DNA of 64,000 nucleotides from Cohnella sp. CFH 77786 (lineage in GTDB: Bacteria; Bacillota; Bacilli; Paenibacillales; Paenibacillaceae), in NCBI RefSeq assembly GCF_019400745.1, contig NZ_WJIB01000005.1, positions 186,001 through 250,000 on the forward strand, in the 5' to 3' direction. How positions within the stretch are numbered: the first letter of the stretch is position 1; every line of letters begins with the position of its first letter. The notes below the pieces were generated by a model. It saw only the letters and a list, made by a program, of their open reading frames with translations. It had not been told where the DNA came from and did no database searches. This document shows positions 41,735 to 51,076 of this stretch, piece after piece. A program made the translations under genes and the position numbers.

Positions 41735-44700
41735 GCTTCGCGGCCCGGAACCCAAGGAGGCCGCGCCGTGGCCGGAAGAGCCGTCCGAAGCGGATATCGC
41801 GATCATCGGCATCGGACTGAAGCTTCCCTTCGCGGAGACGGAAGCCGAGCTATTGGAGCTTCTGCGCGCCGGCAAGGACGCCGTGCGGCCGTTGCCGGCG
41901 CGCCGCAAAGCCGACGCGGACGGCTATTACCGGTCAGTCGGAGAAGATCCGGCCGGCGTGCGGTACGGGGAAGCCGCCTACTTGGACGAGATCGACCGTT
42001 TCGACTACGCCTTCTTCAAACTATCCCCCAAGGAAGCCGGCCTGCTCGACCCGAACCAGCGGCTGTTCCTGGAGACCGCTTGGCATGCGCTCGAGGATGC
42101 CGGTCTCGGAGGCCGTTCCCTGGAAGGGAGCCACACGGGCGTTTATGTCGGATACGGTTCGGACGCGGATTACAAGCGGATGATCGACCGGGTGGAGCCG
42201 GAATCCGCTTCGATGGCGATGCCCGGCAACGTGCGGCCGATCATCGCGAGCCGGCTCTCGTATCTTCTCGACTTGAGAGGTCCGAGCCTCATCGTGGATA
42301 CTACCTGCTCTTCGTCGCTGGTGGCGGTTCATATGGCTTGCCAGGCGCTTCGCGCCGGAGAGTGCGAGCTTGCGATCGCCGGCGGCATCCAGTTGCACCT
42401 GCTGCCGGTCCGGGAATTCGAGGTCGGCATCGAATCGTCGACCGGCCGGACACGCACGTTCGACGACGCGGCGGACGGCACCGGCACCGGCGAGGGGGCC
42501 GCGGCGGTCGTGCTCAAGCCGCTGCGGCGGGCGACGCGGGATCGAGACCCGATCTACGCGGTGATCAAATCGAGCGCCGTCAACCAGGACGGAAACTCGG
42601 TCGGCATCACGGCGCCGAATGCCGACGCCCAGGCGGACGTTATCTCGGAAGCGTGGCGGCTGGCCGGCATCCGGCCGGAGACGGTCGGTTTCATCGAAGC
42701 GCACGGCACCGGCACCAAGCTTGGCGATCCGGTCGAACTGGAGGGAATCCGAAGGGCGTTCGCCAGGTTCACCGACCGGAAGCAATTCTGCGCGGTCGGC
42801 TCCGTCAAGAGCAATTTCGGCCATCTCGATAACGCGGCCGGCATCGCCGGCTTGCTCAAGGCCGTACTGTCGTTGAAGCACCGGCTGCTGTTCCCGACGC
42901 TGCACGTCGAGCGGCCGAACCGGAACATTCCTTTCGTCGAGTCGCCGGCATACATCAACACCCGCCTGACGGAATGGGAAGAGGGAGAGGAACCGCTGCG
43001 CTGCGGCGTCAGCTCGTTCGGGATCAGCGGCACGAATTGTCACGTGGTGCTCGAGCAGGCTCCGAAGCGGCCGGCAGCAACAAGGATCGCCCCATCCGGC
43101 TCGCACTCCGAAGCCGAAGGTGAACCGGCGGGGCACGAATTGCTGCTGCTCTCGGCCCGTTCGGAAGCCGCGCTGCTCGAATTGGCGCGCCGGTGCGCGG
43201 ACTTCCTGGATGCAAACGGCCAAGTCCCGTTAGCGGATGTATGCTATACCGCCGCCGCCGGTCGCGGACATTATCCCTATCGGCTGGCCGTCGTCGCCGG
43301 TTGCCATCGGGACTCGGCCCTCGCACTCCGCTCGGCGGTTCCCGATCACGTCCGCGGACCGTGCGCCGCGGATGGGGCCGCCTCCCAGGCCTTGAAAGAG
43401 GCGATTCGCCGCTTTGTCCGGGAAGGCAGACGCGATCCCGAGCGTCTCACACAGCTGGGAAGGCTATACATGGACGGGGCGGATGCGGATTGGAGACGCC
43501 TGTACGAAGGCCGGGAGGTCGCCAAGGTCAACCTCCCCGCCTATCCGTTCGAGCGGAAGAGATGCTGGCTGCGGTTGCCCGCGGAGGCGGATGCCGAGAA
43601 TTCCCATGAAGCGTTCGCGGGAGGGAAAACCTCGGCTTCCAGCCTATATCATCGGCTGGAATGGCGGCAGAAGCCGCTCGTTTCTCGGAAACCTGCTCCC
43701 GGCGTTCTGCCTCCCATTTGCCTGGTAAGCTCCGGCGAACCTTTGGCTGCGTTGCTCGCTGCGCGCCTTAGAACCGAAACGGGTGCCGAAGTGACGGAAG
43801 CTTCGGTCGGCACGCAAGGGAAGCAGGGCGCCATGCCGATTTCGCGGTACGCCGAAGCGTTTCGGCATCTCTTCGAATCCACTTCGTCTTCCGGACCGCG
43901 GCGAATCGTTTTGCTCGATGGCGGGGAGGCTGCGGAGCCGGGGGAAGTTCCCGGCATGGGAGCGGACGTCCATCGGCTGCTTGGCCTCCTGAGGACGCTT
44001 GCTGAGGAACCGTCCGGCCGCTCGGCCGAGCTTTTCCTCGTGTCCAACCGCGCCCTCCCGGACGTCGGGACGCACGCGCAAGGAAACCCGGACCGAGCCG
44101 CCCTGTTCGCGATGGCCAAGGCGGTTCACTGGGAGATGCCGCATGTTCGCGTGCGATGCATCGATTATGGAGACGAAGCGGAAGATTTGGCCGGCTTGGT
44201 CGCGGAACTGTCGGTTCCTCCGCATGAAGGCGGCGAGTACAAAACGGCTTACCGCCTGGGCGCGCGTTACGTGGAAAGGGTGTGCGAATGGGAACTTCCG
44301 TCGGAACCCAAGGATCCGGTAGGTTGGCGAACGGAAGGCGTCTACGTCATCACGGGCGGATTGGGAGGCATCGGCTTGCTCGCCGCCGCCCGGATCGCTG
44401 CCCAGGGGCCGGTGCGGATTGCCCTGCTCAACCGTTCCGCGTTCCCGCCGCGCGAAGAATGGGAGACCCTCGCATGCGGTTCCCCGGACTCGGAGACAAC
44501 GCACCGGATCAGGGCGATCCGGGATATGGAGCGGTCAGGCGCTCGGGTGGAGTGCATTCGCGCCGACGTGTCGGACGAGCACTCCCTTCGGGAAGCGTTG
44601 GACGGGCTGCGGAAGCGGCATGGCCGGATCAACGCGGTCGTGCATGCGGCGGGAATCGGCGATGGGGATTATCTGGCCAGGTTGACGGAGGATGGCTGCG

Positions 44701-47700
44701 AGAAGGCGGCGGCCGCGAAAACGAGGGGCGCCTGGCTGCTGGATCAGCTTACGAGCCGGGACGAGCCGGATTTCTTCGTCATGTTCTCCTCGGCGATTAC
44801 GCTGGTCGGGGGCATCGGATCGGGACCGTATGCGGCGGCGAATGCCTGGTTGGATGCGTATGCCGCGAACCGCCGCGCGGAAGGCTGCCGGATGCTCTCG
44901 ATCGGCTGGCCCGCCTGGGACCGGACAGGGTTGTCCGCTGCCGACGCGCCGGACGAACGCAAGGAGCTGTTCCGGTTGCTGCCCGCAGACCGCGGCGTCG
45001 ACGCTTTCGAGGAGCTGCTCGGCGTTCGGATCGCCCACGCGCTGGTAGGGGAATGGAACCGCGACGGCTTGCTCTTCGAGCTGGAGGAGAGACTGCCTTT
45101 CCGCTTGGAAGAAGAGGCGGCCGCGTCTTGGCATCGCAAGGCCTCCGAAGCCTCGGGAGCCGCTTCCCGGCATGCCGCTCCGATCCGTCAGGTGAAGCTG
45201 AAAGGCAAGACCGGCGGGGGCGGCTGCACGGAGATCGAAACGAAGGTCGCCAGCGCTTGGATGCAGGTGCTGGGCTACGAGGAGCTCGGCGTCGACGATA
45301 ACTTTTTCGAGCTGGGCGGCGATTCGATTCTGATCACCAGGCTGCACGCCCATATCCGGGAGTCGTTCCCGGGAAGGACGACAATCGCCGATCTGTTCGC
45401 GTTTCCGACGATCGCCAAGCTGTCGGCTTTCCTGCAAGCATCGGAAGAGGCGGAAACGGGCCGGAACGGGGCCGCGCAGGAGGAACCGGCCGCTTCGGCG
45501 GCCGTTCGCGGCGGAAACGGAACAGACCGCGAACCCGGCCGCGGCGACTCGCGCATGCCTGCCGCCTCGGACATCGCGGTGATCGGATTGACGGTGCGGC
45601 TGCCCGATGCGCCGGATCTGGATGCTTTGTGGGCCAATCTCGAGACCGGCCGGGAGTCGATCGGACCGTACCCCGCGGCCAGGCAAGGCGACGCCAGCCG
45701 ATTCATTCTGAACTTCACGGACGTGAAGGAGGACGACATCCGATTTAGCCACGGGGGGTATTTGGACAGCGTCGACGGGTTCGACAGCGGCTTCTTTCAA
45801 TTGTCTCCCCGGGAAGCTTCGCTCATGGATCCGAACCAGCGGTTGTTCCTGGAAGCTTGCTGGGAGGCGATCGAGGACGCCGGATACGGCGGCAGGCGGC
45901 TGAAGGGCACGCGAACGGGCGTCTATTTGGGTTACGCGGATTGGCCGGTTTACGGGCAGTACATCACGAAGAAGTTTCCGCCGCTCATCCATGCCGCGGG
46001 CGCCGGCAACACCCCGTCGCTGATCGCCAGCCGCATCTCGTATTTGCTGGATTTGCAAGGCCCTGCCATACTCGTCGACACCGCCTGTTCCTCTTCGCTC
46101 GTCGCCGTTCACATGGCTTGCCGGGCGATCCGAAGCGGGGAGTGCGACATGGCGATCGCCGGAGGCGTGAAGGTGTGCCTGATGCCGGTGGAGGGCGTAT
46201 TCGAGATCGGCATCGAATCGTCCCGCCGGCAAACCCGCGCATTCGACGACGACTCGGACGGCACCGTGTGGGGCGAAGGGACGGTTGCCCTGCTGCTCAA
46301 ACCGCTGGAACGGGCCTTGGCGGATCGAGACCGCGTATACGCGGTCATCAAGGGAACCGCGATCAACCAAGACGGCTCTTCCGCCGGCATCACCGCGCCG
46401 AACGCGCAAGCGCAGGAGAAGGTGCTGGTGCAAGCCTGGGAGGACGCGGGAATCGATCCCGAAACGATTGCCTATATCGAAACGCACGGAACCGGGACCA
46501 AGCTCGGAGATCCGATCGAGATCGACGGCATTCAGCGGGCTTTCGGCCGCTATACGGACAAGAAGCAATTTTGCGCGATCGGCTCGGTCAAGTCGAACAT
46601 CGGGCATCTCGACAGCGCCTCCGGCGTCGCCGGGCTGGCGAAAGCGATCGCGTCGCTTACGCGCCGGCAGCTTGCGCCGACGCTGCACTTCGAACGGCCG
46701 AACCGGAACATCGCGTTCGAGCGGTCGCCCGTATACGTGGCGGACCGTCCGTCCGCCTGGGAGACGGACGGAGTTCCGAGACGATGCGGAGTGAGCTCGT
46801 TCGGCTTCAGCGGGACGAACTGCCATGTCATTCTTGAGGAAGCTCCTCCGGACCGCCAAGAGCAGCCGACCAGCTCCGAGCCGGAGCAGTGGCGGATTCT
46901 CGCGCTGTCCGGGAAGAACGCGGAAGCGCTGCGGCAGACGGCGGTACGCTATCGGGAGTTCCTGGCCGGGAGCCGGGATCGCCTCGACGATATTTGCGCG
47001 ACGGCGAACGCGGGAAGAGGGCATTACTCCCACCGCCTTGCCTTCGTTTTCCGCAACCGAAACGAATTGAGGCATTTGCTGGACAAGGCAGTGGAGGACT
47101 TGCCGGAGGGCGGGTTTCCGGCAGGGGTTTACCGAGGCGAGCACCGCTTGGTGGCCGCGGACCGCGAGAAGCCCGCTCCCGGACAGCTGACGCCCGCCGT
47201 CCGGATTCAATGGAACTCGGAAGCGGCGGAAGCGGTGGAAAGCCTGCGATCCGGAGCGGACGTTGAATCTTGGCGCGAACTGGCCCGGTTGTACGCGGCC
47301 GGAGCGGATGTCGATTGGGAGCGGCTGTATGAGGGAACGGACGTCCGTAAAGTCCGCGTGCCGATCTATCCGTTCCAGCGTGCCCGCTGCTGGATCGAGC
47401 CGGAGCCGGCAGCGAATGCGGCTGCGGAATCCATGCGGCCATCCATAACGGTCAAAGGCCGCGAAAACGGACGATACGAACCGCTGGAGCTGCTGCTGGC
47501 CGAACTGTGGGGGCGATTGCTCGGCGTCGGAGAAATCGACGTTCACGACGATTTCTTCGAGCTGGGCGGCCATTCGCTGCTGACGATCGAAATGGAAACG
47601 GAGCTCGAGCGCAAGGGCATCAAAGTCGATGCCGACGATCTGTACCGGTACCGGTCGGTGGGCCGTCTGGCCGAATACATCGCGGGCATGAACGGACCTT

Positions 47701-48860
47701 CCGCGATGAGAGGGATCGCGGAACCGCCCGCAGAGCCCGTAACCGAACCGGTGCGCATGCCGGAACGTTCGCCCGTTCAGGCCGCAACCGAAGACGAGGA
47801 AGGGCTTTACGAGTCCGCCCCGGAACGGCACTACCCGCTTCTCCTCCCGCTGGCCGCGCAGGCGGCGGAGACGCTTGTGCTGCCGGGAATGGAGCCTTTT
47901 AACGACATTTTTTACCGCAACTGCTTCTTCAACTCGACGTTCCCGGTCGTCCGGAGCTTCGGCCGCAGCATCGCCCCTTTCTTGGCGAACGATCTCATCG
48001 TATATGAAGGGATGGACGGAACATTCTCCGCCGGCTACGTGTCCGTCCGGCCGATCGGGGAGGTGTTCGGCATGGCCGGTCTTGCGGCCGATATAAGGTA
48101 CGGCAGCGACAACATCGTGGTCGAACTGCTTGAACACTTGTCGGCGGGCAAGCCGACGGTCGTCTGGGTGGATTGCTATTACGAGTCGATCCGCCCCGAC
48201 GCCTATCGAAAGCAGCATATCGACCATACGCTGCTCGTATTCGGTTTCGACAGGAGAGAACGGCTGTTCCATATCGTCGAACACGATCGCAGGGAAAATT
48301 TGTCCTACCGTCGGCGCACGCTGCCATTCGATGAGATGGCCCGCGCGTTCGAAGGGTTCGACCGTCATTACGTCCAAACGGGGCTTCATGCGGCGACGCA
48401 TTACGTGTTCTCCCCGTCGGGCGGCGCCGATACCGACCCTGTGGGCATGCTTGCCCGGAACTTGGAGACCGGACGGCGCGCCTTGGAGGAAAGCCTGAAT
48501 GCGCTCGACCGGTTCATCGCGGAATACGCCCGTCATACCGAATCCGCAGCGCGCTTGAAGACGAGTGCGGAGCAGTGGGTCGCCTTCATGAACGAAGCGG
48601 TGGCGGCCAAGCAGACGGAACGTTACCGGCTGGAGCTGATGCTGCCCGGAGCGGAGCGCGAGCGCATGCTGATCGATGAGGCCCTTGCCGGATGGGATTA
48701 TGTCCGTAAGGGGGTCGCGCGTTTCATGTACGGCGGCGAGTTTCGCGCGCAAACGTTCGCGGCGGGGCTGGAGCGGCTATACCGGCTGGCTGAAGCCGAG
48801 GGCGAGCTGATGCGGTCGCTGCCGGCAAGCCTGGAAACGCATGCGAAGCGGATTCTATGA
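41715..48860 (+). CDS. AT-less PKS, KS-KR-ACP-KS-ACP with C-terminal BtrH-like domain
   Basis: A 2381-residue protein. KS1 has Cys198 (DTTCSSS), EAHGTGTKLGDP and SNFGHLD. A ketoreductase near 880-1100 has GGLGGIG and the SS...YAAAN active site. ACP1 has Ser1204 (GGDSILI). KS2 has Cys1458 (DTACSSS), ETHGTGTKLGDP and SNIGHLD. ACP2 has Ser1954 (GGHSLLT). No AT, DH, MT or TE is present; the discrete AT upstream supplies malonyl groups. The last 340 residues match the BtrH fold: Cys in FYRNCFFN (about 2070) with VDCYYES and QHIDHTLLVFGFD downstream. In butirosin synthesis BtrH is an acyltransferase from ACP to an amine, so this domain may release the chain. ATG 41715 is six bases after GGGAGGTG. 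Confidence 0.93.
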   Translation: MDFGSVKLRGPEPKEAAPWPEEPSEADIAIIGIGLKLPFAETEAELLELLRAGKDAVRPLPARRKADADGYYRSVGEDPAGVRYGEAAYLDEIDRFDYAFFKLSPKEAGLLDPNQRLFLETAWHALEDAGLGGRSLEGSHTGVYVGYGSDADYKRMIDRVEPESASMAMPGNVRPIIASRLSYLLDLRGPSLIVDTTCSSSLVAVHMACQALRAGECELAIAGGIQLHLLPVREFEVGIESSTGRTRTFDDAADGTGTGEGAAAVVLKPLRRATRDRDPIYAVIKSSAVNQDGNSVGITAPNADAQADVISEAWRLAGIRPETVGFIEAHGTGTKLGDPVELEGIRRAFARFTDRKQFCAVGSVKSNFGHLDNAAGIAGLLKAVLSLKHRLLFPTLHVERPNRNIPFVESPAYINTRLTEWEEGEEPLRCGVSSFGISGTNCHVVLEQAPKRPAATRIAPSGSHSEAEGEPAGHELLLLSARSEAALLELARRCADFLDANGQVPLADVCYTAAAGRGHYPYRLAVVAGCHRDSALALRSAVPDHVRGPCAADGAASQALKEAIRRFVREGRRDPERLTQLGRLYMDGADADWRRLYEGREVAKVNLPAYPFERKRCWLRLPAEADAENSHEAFAGGKTSASSLYHRLEWRQKPLVSRKPAPGVLPPICLVSSGEPLAALLAARLRTETGAEVTEASVGTQGKQGAMPISRYAEAFRHLFESTSSSGPRRIVLLDGGEAAEPGEVPGMGADVHRLLGLLRTLAEEPSGRSAELFLVSNRALPDVGTHAQGNPDRAALFAMAKAVHWEMPHVRVRCIDYGDEAEDLAGLVAELSVPPHEGGEYKTAYRLGARYVERVCEWELPSEPKDPVGWRTEGVYVITGGLGGIGLLAAARIAAQGPVRIALLNRSAFPPREEWETLACGSPDSETTHRIRAIRDMERSGARVECIRADVSDEHSLREALDGLRKRHGRINAVVHAAGIGDGDYLARLTEDGCEKAAAAKTRGAWLLDQLTSRDEPDFFVMFSSAITLVGGIGSGPYAAANAWLDAYAANRRAEGCRMLSIGWPAWDRTGLSAADAPDERKELFRLLPADRGVDAFEELLGVRIAHALVGEWNRDGLLFELEERLPFRLEEEAAASWHRKASEASGAASRHAAPIRQVKLKGKTGGGGCTEIETKVASAWMQVLGYEELGVDDNFFELGGDSILITRLHAHIRESFPGRTTIADLFAFPTIAKLSAFLQASEEAETGRNGAAQEEPAASAAVRGGNGTDREPGRGDSRMPAASDIAVIGLTVRLPDAPDLDALWANLETGRESIGPYPAARQGDASRFILNFTDVKEDDIRFSHGGYLDSVDGFDSGFFQLSPREASLMDPNQRLFLEACWEAIEDAGYGGRRLKGTRTGVYLGYADWPVYGQYITKKFPPLIHAAGAGNTPSLIASRISYLLDLQGPAILVDTACSSSLVAVHMACRAIRSGECDMAIAGGVKVCLMPVEGVFEIGIESSRRQTRAFDDDSDGTVWGEGTVALLLKPLERALADRDRVYAVIKGTAINQDGSSAGITAPNAQAQEKVLVQAWEDAGIDPETIAYIETHGTGTKLGDPIEIDGIQRAFGRYTDKKQFCAIGSVKSNIGHLDSASGVAGLAKAIASLTRRQLAPTLHFERPNRNIAFERSPVYVADRPSAWETDGVPRRCGVSSFGFSGTNCHVILEEAPPDRQEQPTSSEPEQWRILALSGKNAEALRQTAVRYREFLAGSRDRLDDICATANAGRGHYSHRLAFVFRNRNELRHLLDKAVEDLPEGGFPAGVYRGEHRLVAADREKPAPGQLTPAVRIQWNSEAAEAVESLRSGADVESWRELARLYAAGADVDWERLYEGTDVRKVRVPIYPFQRARCWIEPEPAANAAAESMRPSITVKGRENGRYEPLELLLAELWGRLLGVGEIDVHDDFFELGGHSLLTIEMETELERKGIKVDADDLYRYRSVGRLAEYIAGMNGPSAMRGIAEPPAEPVTEPVRMPERSPVQAATEDEEGLYESAPERHYPLLLPLAAQAAETLVLPGMEPFNDIFYRNCFFNSTFPVVRSFGRSIAPFLANDLIVYEGMDGTFSAGYVSVRPIGEVFGMAGLAADIRYGSDNIVVELLEHLSAGKPTVVWVDCYYESIRPDAYRKQHIDHTLLVFGFDRRERLFHIVEHDRRENLSYRRRTLPFDEMARAFEGFDRHYVQTGLHAATHYVFSPSGGADTDPVGMLARNLETGRRALEESLNALDRFIAEYARHTESAARLKTSAEQWVAFMNEAVAAKQTERYRLELMLPGAERERMLIDEALAGWDYVRKGVARFMYGGEFRAQTFAAGLERLYRLAEAEGELMRSLPASLETHAKRIL

Positions 48861-48884
48861 TCGATTACCGAGGAGGAGAAGGAC

Positions 48885-49145
48885 ATGGCGCAGGAGATTC
48901 GGGACAAAGTGCTGGTCATGCTCAAAGAGGTGCTGGCGGAAGAGGGCGAACGGCTGGAGGAACTGGGTCCGGACGACGACTTGTCCGGATTCGGCGTCAA
49001 TTCGATGACGTTCATCCGCCTAGTCCTCGCTCTGGAAATGGAGTTCGGGGTCTCTTGGGACGACGACGACTTGCAATTCCAGAACTTTACCACCGTGAAC
49101 AGCATCGTCCGTTACGTGGAACGATCTCTCGCGGAGTCGGCTTGA
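48885..49145 (+). CDS. Free-standing acyl/peptidyl carrier protein
   Basis: An 86-residue carrier protein: four-helix pattern with the phosphopantetheine attachment Ser40 in GFGVNSMTFIRLVLALE, which uses N-S-M in place of the common D-S-L. It starts after GAGGAGAAGG, 24 bases behind the PKS. A separate carrier followed by a radical SAM enzyme suggests that a building block or extender is modified while bound here, then passed to the assembly line or the BtrH-like domain. No cognate stand-alone adenylating enzyme is seen nearby. Confidence 0.9.
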   Translation: MAQEIRDKVLVMLKEVLAEEGERLEELGPDDDLSGFGVNSMTFIRLVLALEMEFGVSWDDDDLQFQNFTTVNSIVRYVERSLAESA

Positions 49146-49210
49146 TTCGGTCATCCGCGAAATCCCAGTCATACCGATCCATGATCCATTAAGGAAAGCG
49201 GGTGAAGATC

Positions 49211-50353
49211 ATGTGGACGAACGCAGGAACACTGAGGGACGAGAAGCTGGTCGAGCACGTGCGGAATCTCGCCCCGCAAATCAGGCAACTGACCATTTTT
49301 CCATCCGAAATCTGCAATTACAGGTGCTCCTTCTGCCATATTTGGGGGGATACCGGCTGGGCGCTCAAGGAGCCGCAGAGGGTCATCCGGGAGCAGCTCG
49401 ATATCGAGGTACTGAAGCGGTTCATCGACCAGGCGGGGGCGGCGGGCGGCAAAATCGGCGTCATTCTGACCGGCGGCGAAATCATGCTCTACCGGCACTT
49501 CGAGGAGCTGGTTGCCCACTTGCGCAGCAAAAAGATGAACGTCTACGTGAACACCAACGGTTCGCTGATCAAAAACCGCATTCCTTTTCTGATCGAGAAC
49601 ACGGTGGTCGTCAACGTTTCCATCGACGGACCGGAGGAATACCACGACGCGATCCGGGGCAAGAACAGTTTCCAAACGATTTGCGAGAATATCGAGGCGC
49701 TCGTCGCGGAGAAAAAGCGGCGAAAAAAGATGTTTCCGTTCATTAGCATTAATATGGTGCTGTCCACATCGAATTACAGAAGCGCCAAGCATTTTATCCC
49801 GGCGCTGCGCGAGCGCTTCCGGGATGCGATGGTGGTGCTGCACGACACGAAGAACCCGTGGCAGAAGCGCCGGGACATTTCCGTCAATTTCTCCCCGCTT
49901 TTATATACGACGCCGGAAAGAGGAAGCTCGTACGCGAAGCAGATGAAGGAGCATCTGGACTGCGACGTTTCCCCGGCATGGCAAGGGTTCGTGGAGGAGT
50001 CGATCCCGATCGATACGGAGCTTCTGAAGCGTGACCTGCAGGAAATCTGGGCAGCCGAAGGCGTCGACTATTCCGATTACGTCGACATTCATGATTACTA
50101 TACGGATATCAACAACGTGTTCGGCCGCTCCAAATGCGTCGCCCCCTGGCATGAGCTCATCATTCGCCGAACGGGGGACGCATATCCTTGCGTCGATCTT
50201 CCCGATTACAAACTCGGCAATATCTATGAAAACACGTTCGAGGAAATTTGGGAGGGAGAGAGAGCCGTAAAGTTCCGGGACTATTTGCGCCGCGACAACC
50301 TGATGATGTGCAACCGCTGTACGCGCCTCTTCGCGGATCCGGAGACGTTCTGA
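49211..50353 (+). CDS. Radical SAM enzyme with SPASM-type C-terminus
   Basis: A 380-residue radical SAM protein. The [4Fe-4S]-SAM motif is C35-x3-C39-x2-C42 (CNYRCSFC). LTGGEIMLY is the GGE motif, and VNVSIDGPEEYHDAIRG is typical of the MoaA/SPASM group. The C-terminal part contains Cys in GRSKC, YPCVD and MMCNRC, followed by RLF, an auxiliary-cluster (SPASM/twitch) pattern. It is the last gene of the operon. Possible tasks are dehydrogenation, epimerisation or mutase chemistry on a carrier-bound unit; BtrN of butirosin is a related radical SAM dehydrogenase but acts on a sugar. The start is ATG 49211 or GTG 49202; AAGGAAAGCGGGTGA lies before both. Confidence 0.9.
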   Translation: MWTNAGTLRDEKLVEHVRNLAPQIRQLTIFPSEICNYRCSFCHIWGDTGWALKEPQRVIREQLDIEVLKRFIDQAGAAGGKIGVILTGGEIMLYRHFEELVAHLRSKKMNVYVNTNGSLIKNRIPFLIENTVVVNVSIDGPEEYHDAIRGKNSFQTICENIEALVAEKKRRKKMFPFISINMVLSTSNYRSAKHFIPALRERFRDAMVVLHDTKNPWQKRRDISVNFSPLLYTTPERGSSYAKQMKEHLDCDVSPAWQGFVEESIPIDTELLKRDLQEIWAAEGVDYSDYVDIHDYYTDINNVFGRSKCVAPWHELIIRRTGDAYPCVDLPDYKLGNIYENTFEEIWEGERAVKFRDYLRRDNLMMCNRCTRLFADPETF

Positions 50354-50404
50354 CCGCGAAGGGCAACTCCGTGAATCGACTCTTGGGTACAAGAATTCTT
50401 AAGA

Positions 50405-50461
50405 GGGGAAACGCGGTCATTGCCATGTTGGCGGTGGCTGCGTTTCCCCGCGTTGCTTTTT
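50405..50461 (+). terminator. Terminator at the end of the NRPS/PKS operon
   Basis: GGGGAAACGC (50405-50414) pairs with GCGTTTCCCC (50440-50449) and is followed by a T-run shortly after. The loop is long (25 bases). Confidence 0.7.
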
Positions 50462-50528
50462 GTCGCTCTCATCCCGAATCAGAGCCTCATTTTATGGTGA
50501 AAATATCCATGAAATGGAGGCGATACCC

Positions 50529-51002
50529 GTGAAAATGAAAGCGATAGTCACGATGGCGCTATTGGGGTCCATGGTGTTACCGGCGGGGTTACAGGCTGCT
50601 CCGCAGCCGGCGAAATATCCTTGCAGCCTTGTCCTCGGTGCGAAACCGAACATGCCCGTTAACGCCAAAGGGGTTGCGCTTGCTTATACGATCAAACGGG
50701 AATTCGGCGGCGATCGAAGCAGTCTCAGCATCCACGCGCAGTATTTGCCTTCGCCTGCATCATTGGGCGCGTACGATCAATATGAAGGTTTCGCGCAGGT
50801 CCCAGGGGAAATCAGTTGGAGATTCCTATTATTGCGGGTGACTCCCCCCAACACGGATGTCCCGATATGGACGGGGAGGATCGATGATATCTCAGGTCCG
50901 TTGGAACGTGCCGACGTACAAGTGCGGTTGTCCCATTCCGGAACGGATCGATTAGGCCCCGTTGTGTTGGAAAAAAACATGAGCGATTGCCGTCCCGGTT
51001 GA
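50529..51002 (+). CDS. Small secreted protein of unknown function
   Basis: A 157-residue protein. A GTG start, eight bases after TGGAGG, opens a signal peptide MKMKAIVTMALLGSMVLPAGLQA with Ala-x-Ala-type cleavage. The mature part has two cysteines, one near its start (KYPCSLV) and one in its last residues (SDCRPG), which could form a disulphide. Alternating hydrophobic strands suggest a beta fold. I recognise no family. It stands between the NRPS operon terminator and the convergent GMC gene, and need not belong to the cluster. Confidence 0.7.
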   Translation: MKMKAIVTMALLGSMVLPAGLQAAPQPAKYPCSLVLGAKPNMPVNAKGVALAYTIKREFGGDRSSLSIHAQYLPSPASLGAYDQYEGFAQVPGEISWRFLLLRVTPPNTDVPIWTGRIDDISGPLERADVQVRLSHSGTDRLGPVVLEKNMSDCRPG

Positions 51003-51076
51003 CGGTCGAGGATTTTCGGGGTGTTATTTTCTCAGGCTGAGGGTGCCGTTCATGGGAGGCGGGTGTTGGGATGAAG

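Noticed and set aside
44535..48752. A 1400-codon open frame on the minus strand opposite the PKS
   Set aside because: It mirrors the codon structure of a GC-rich plus-strand gene, has no domain motifs or ribosome site, and the plus strand carries full KS/ACP motifs.
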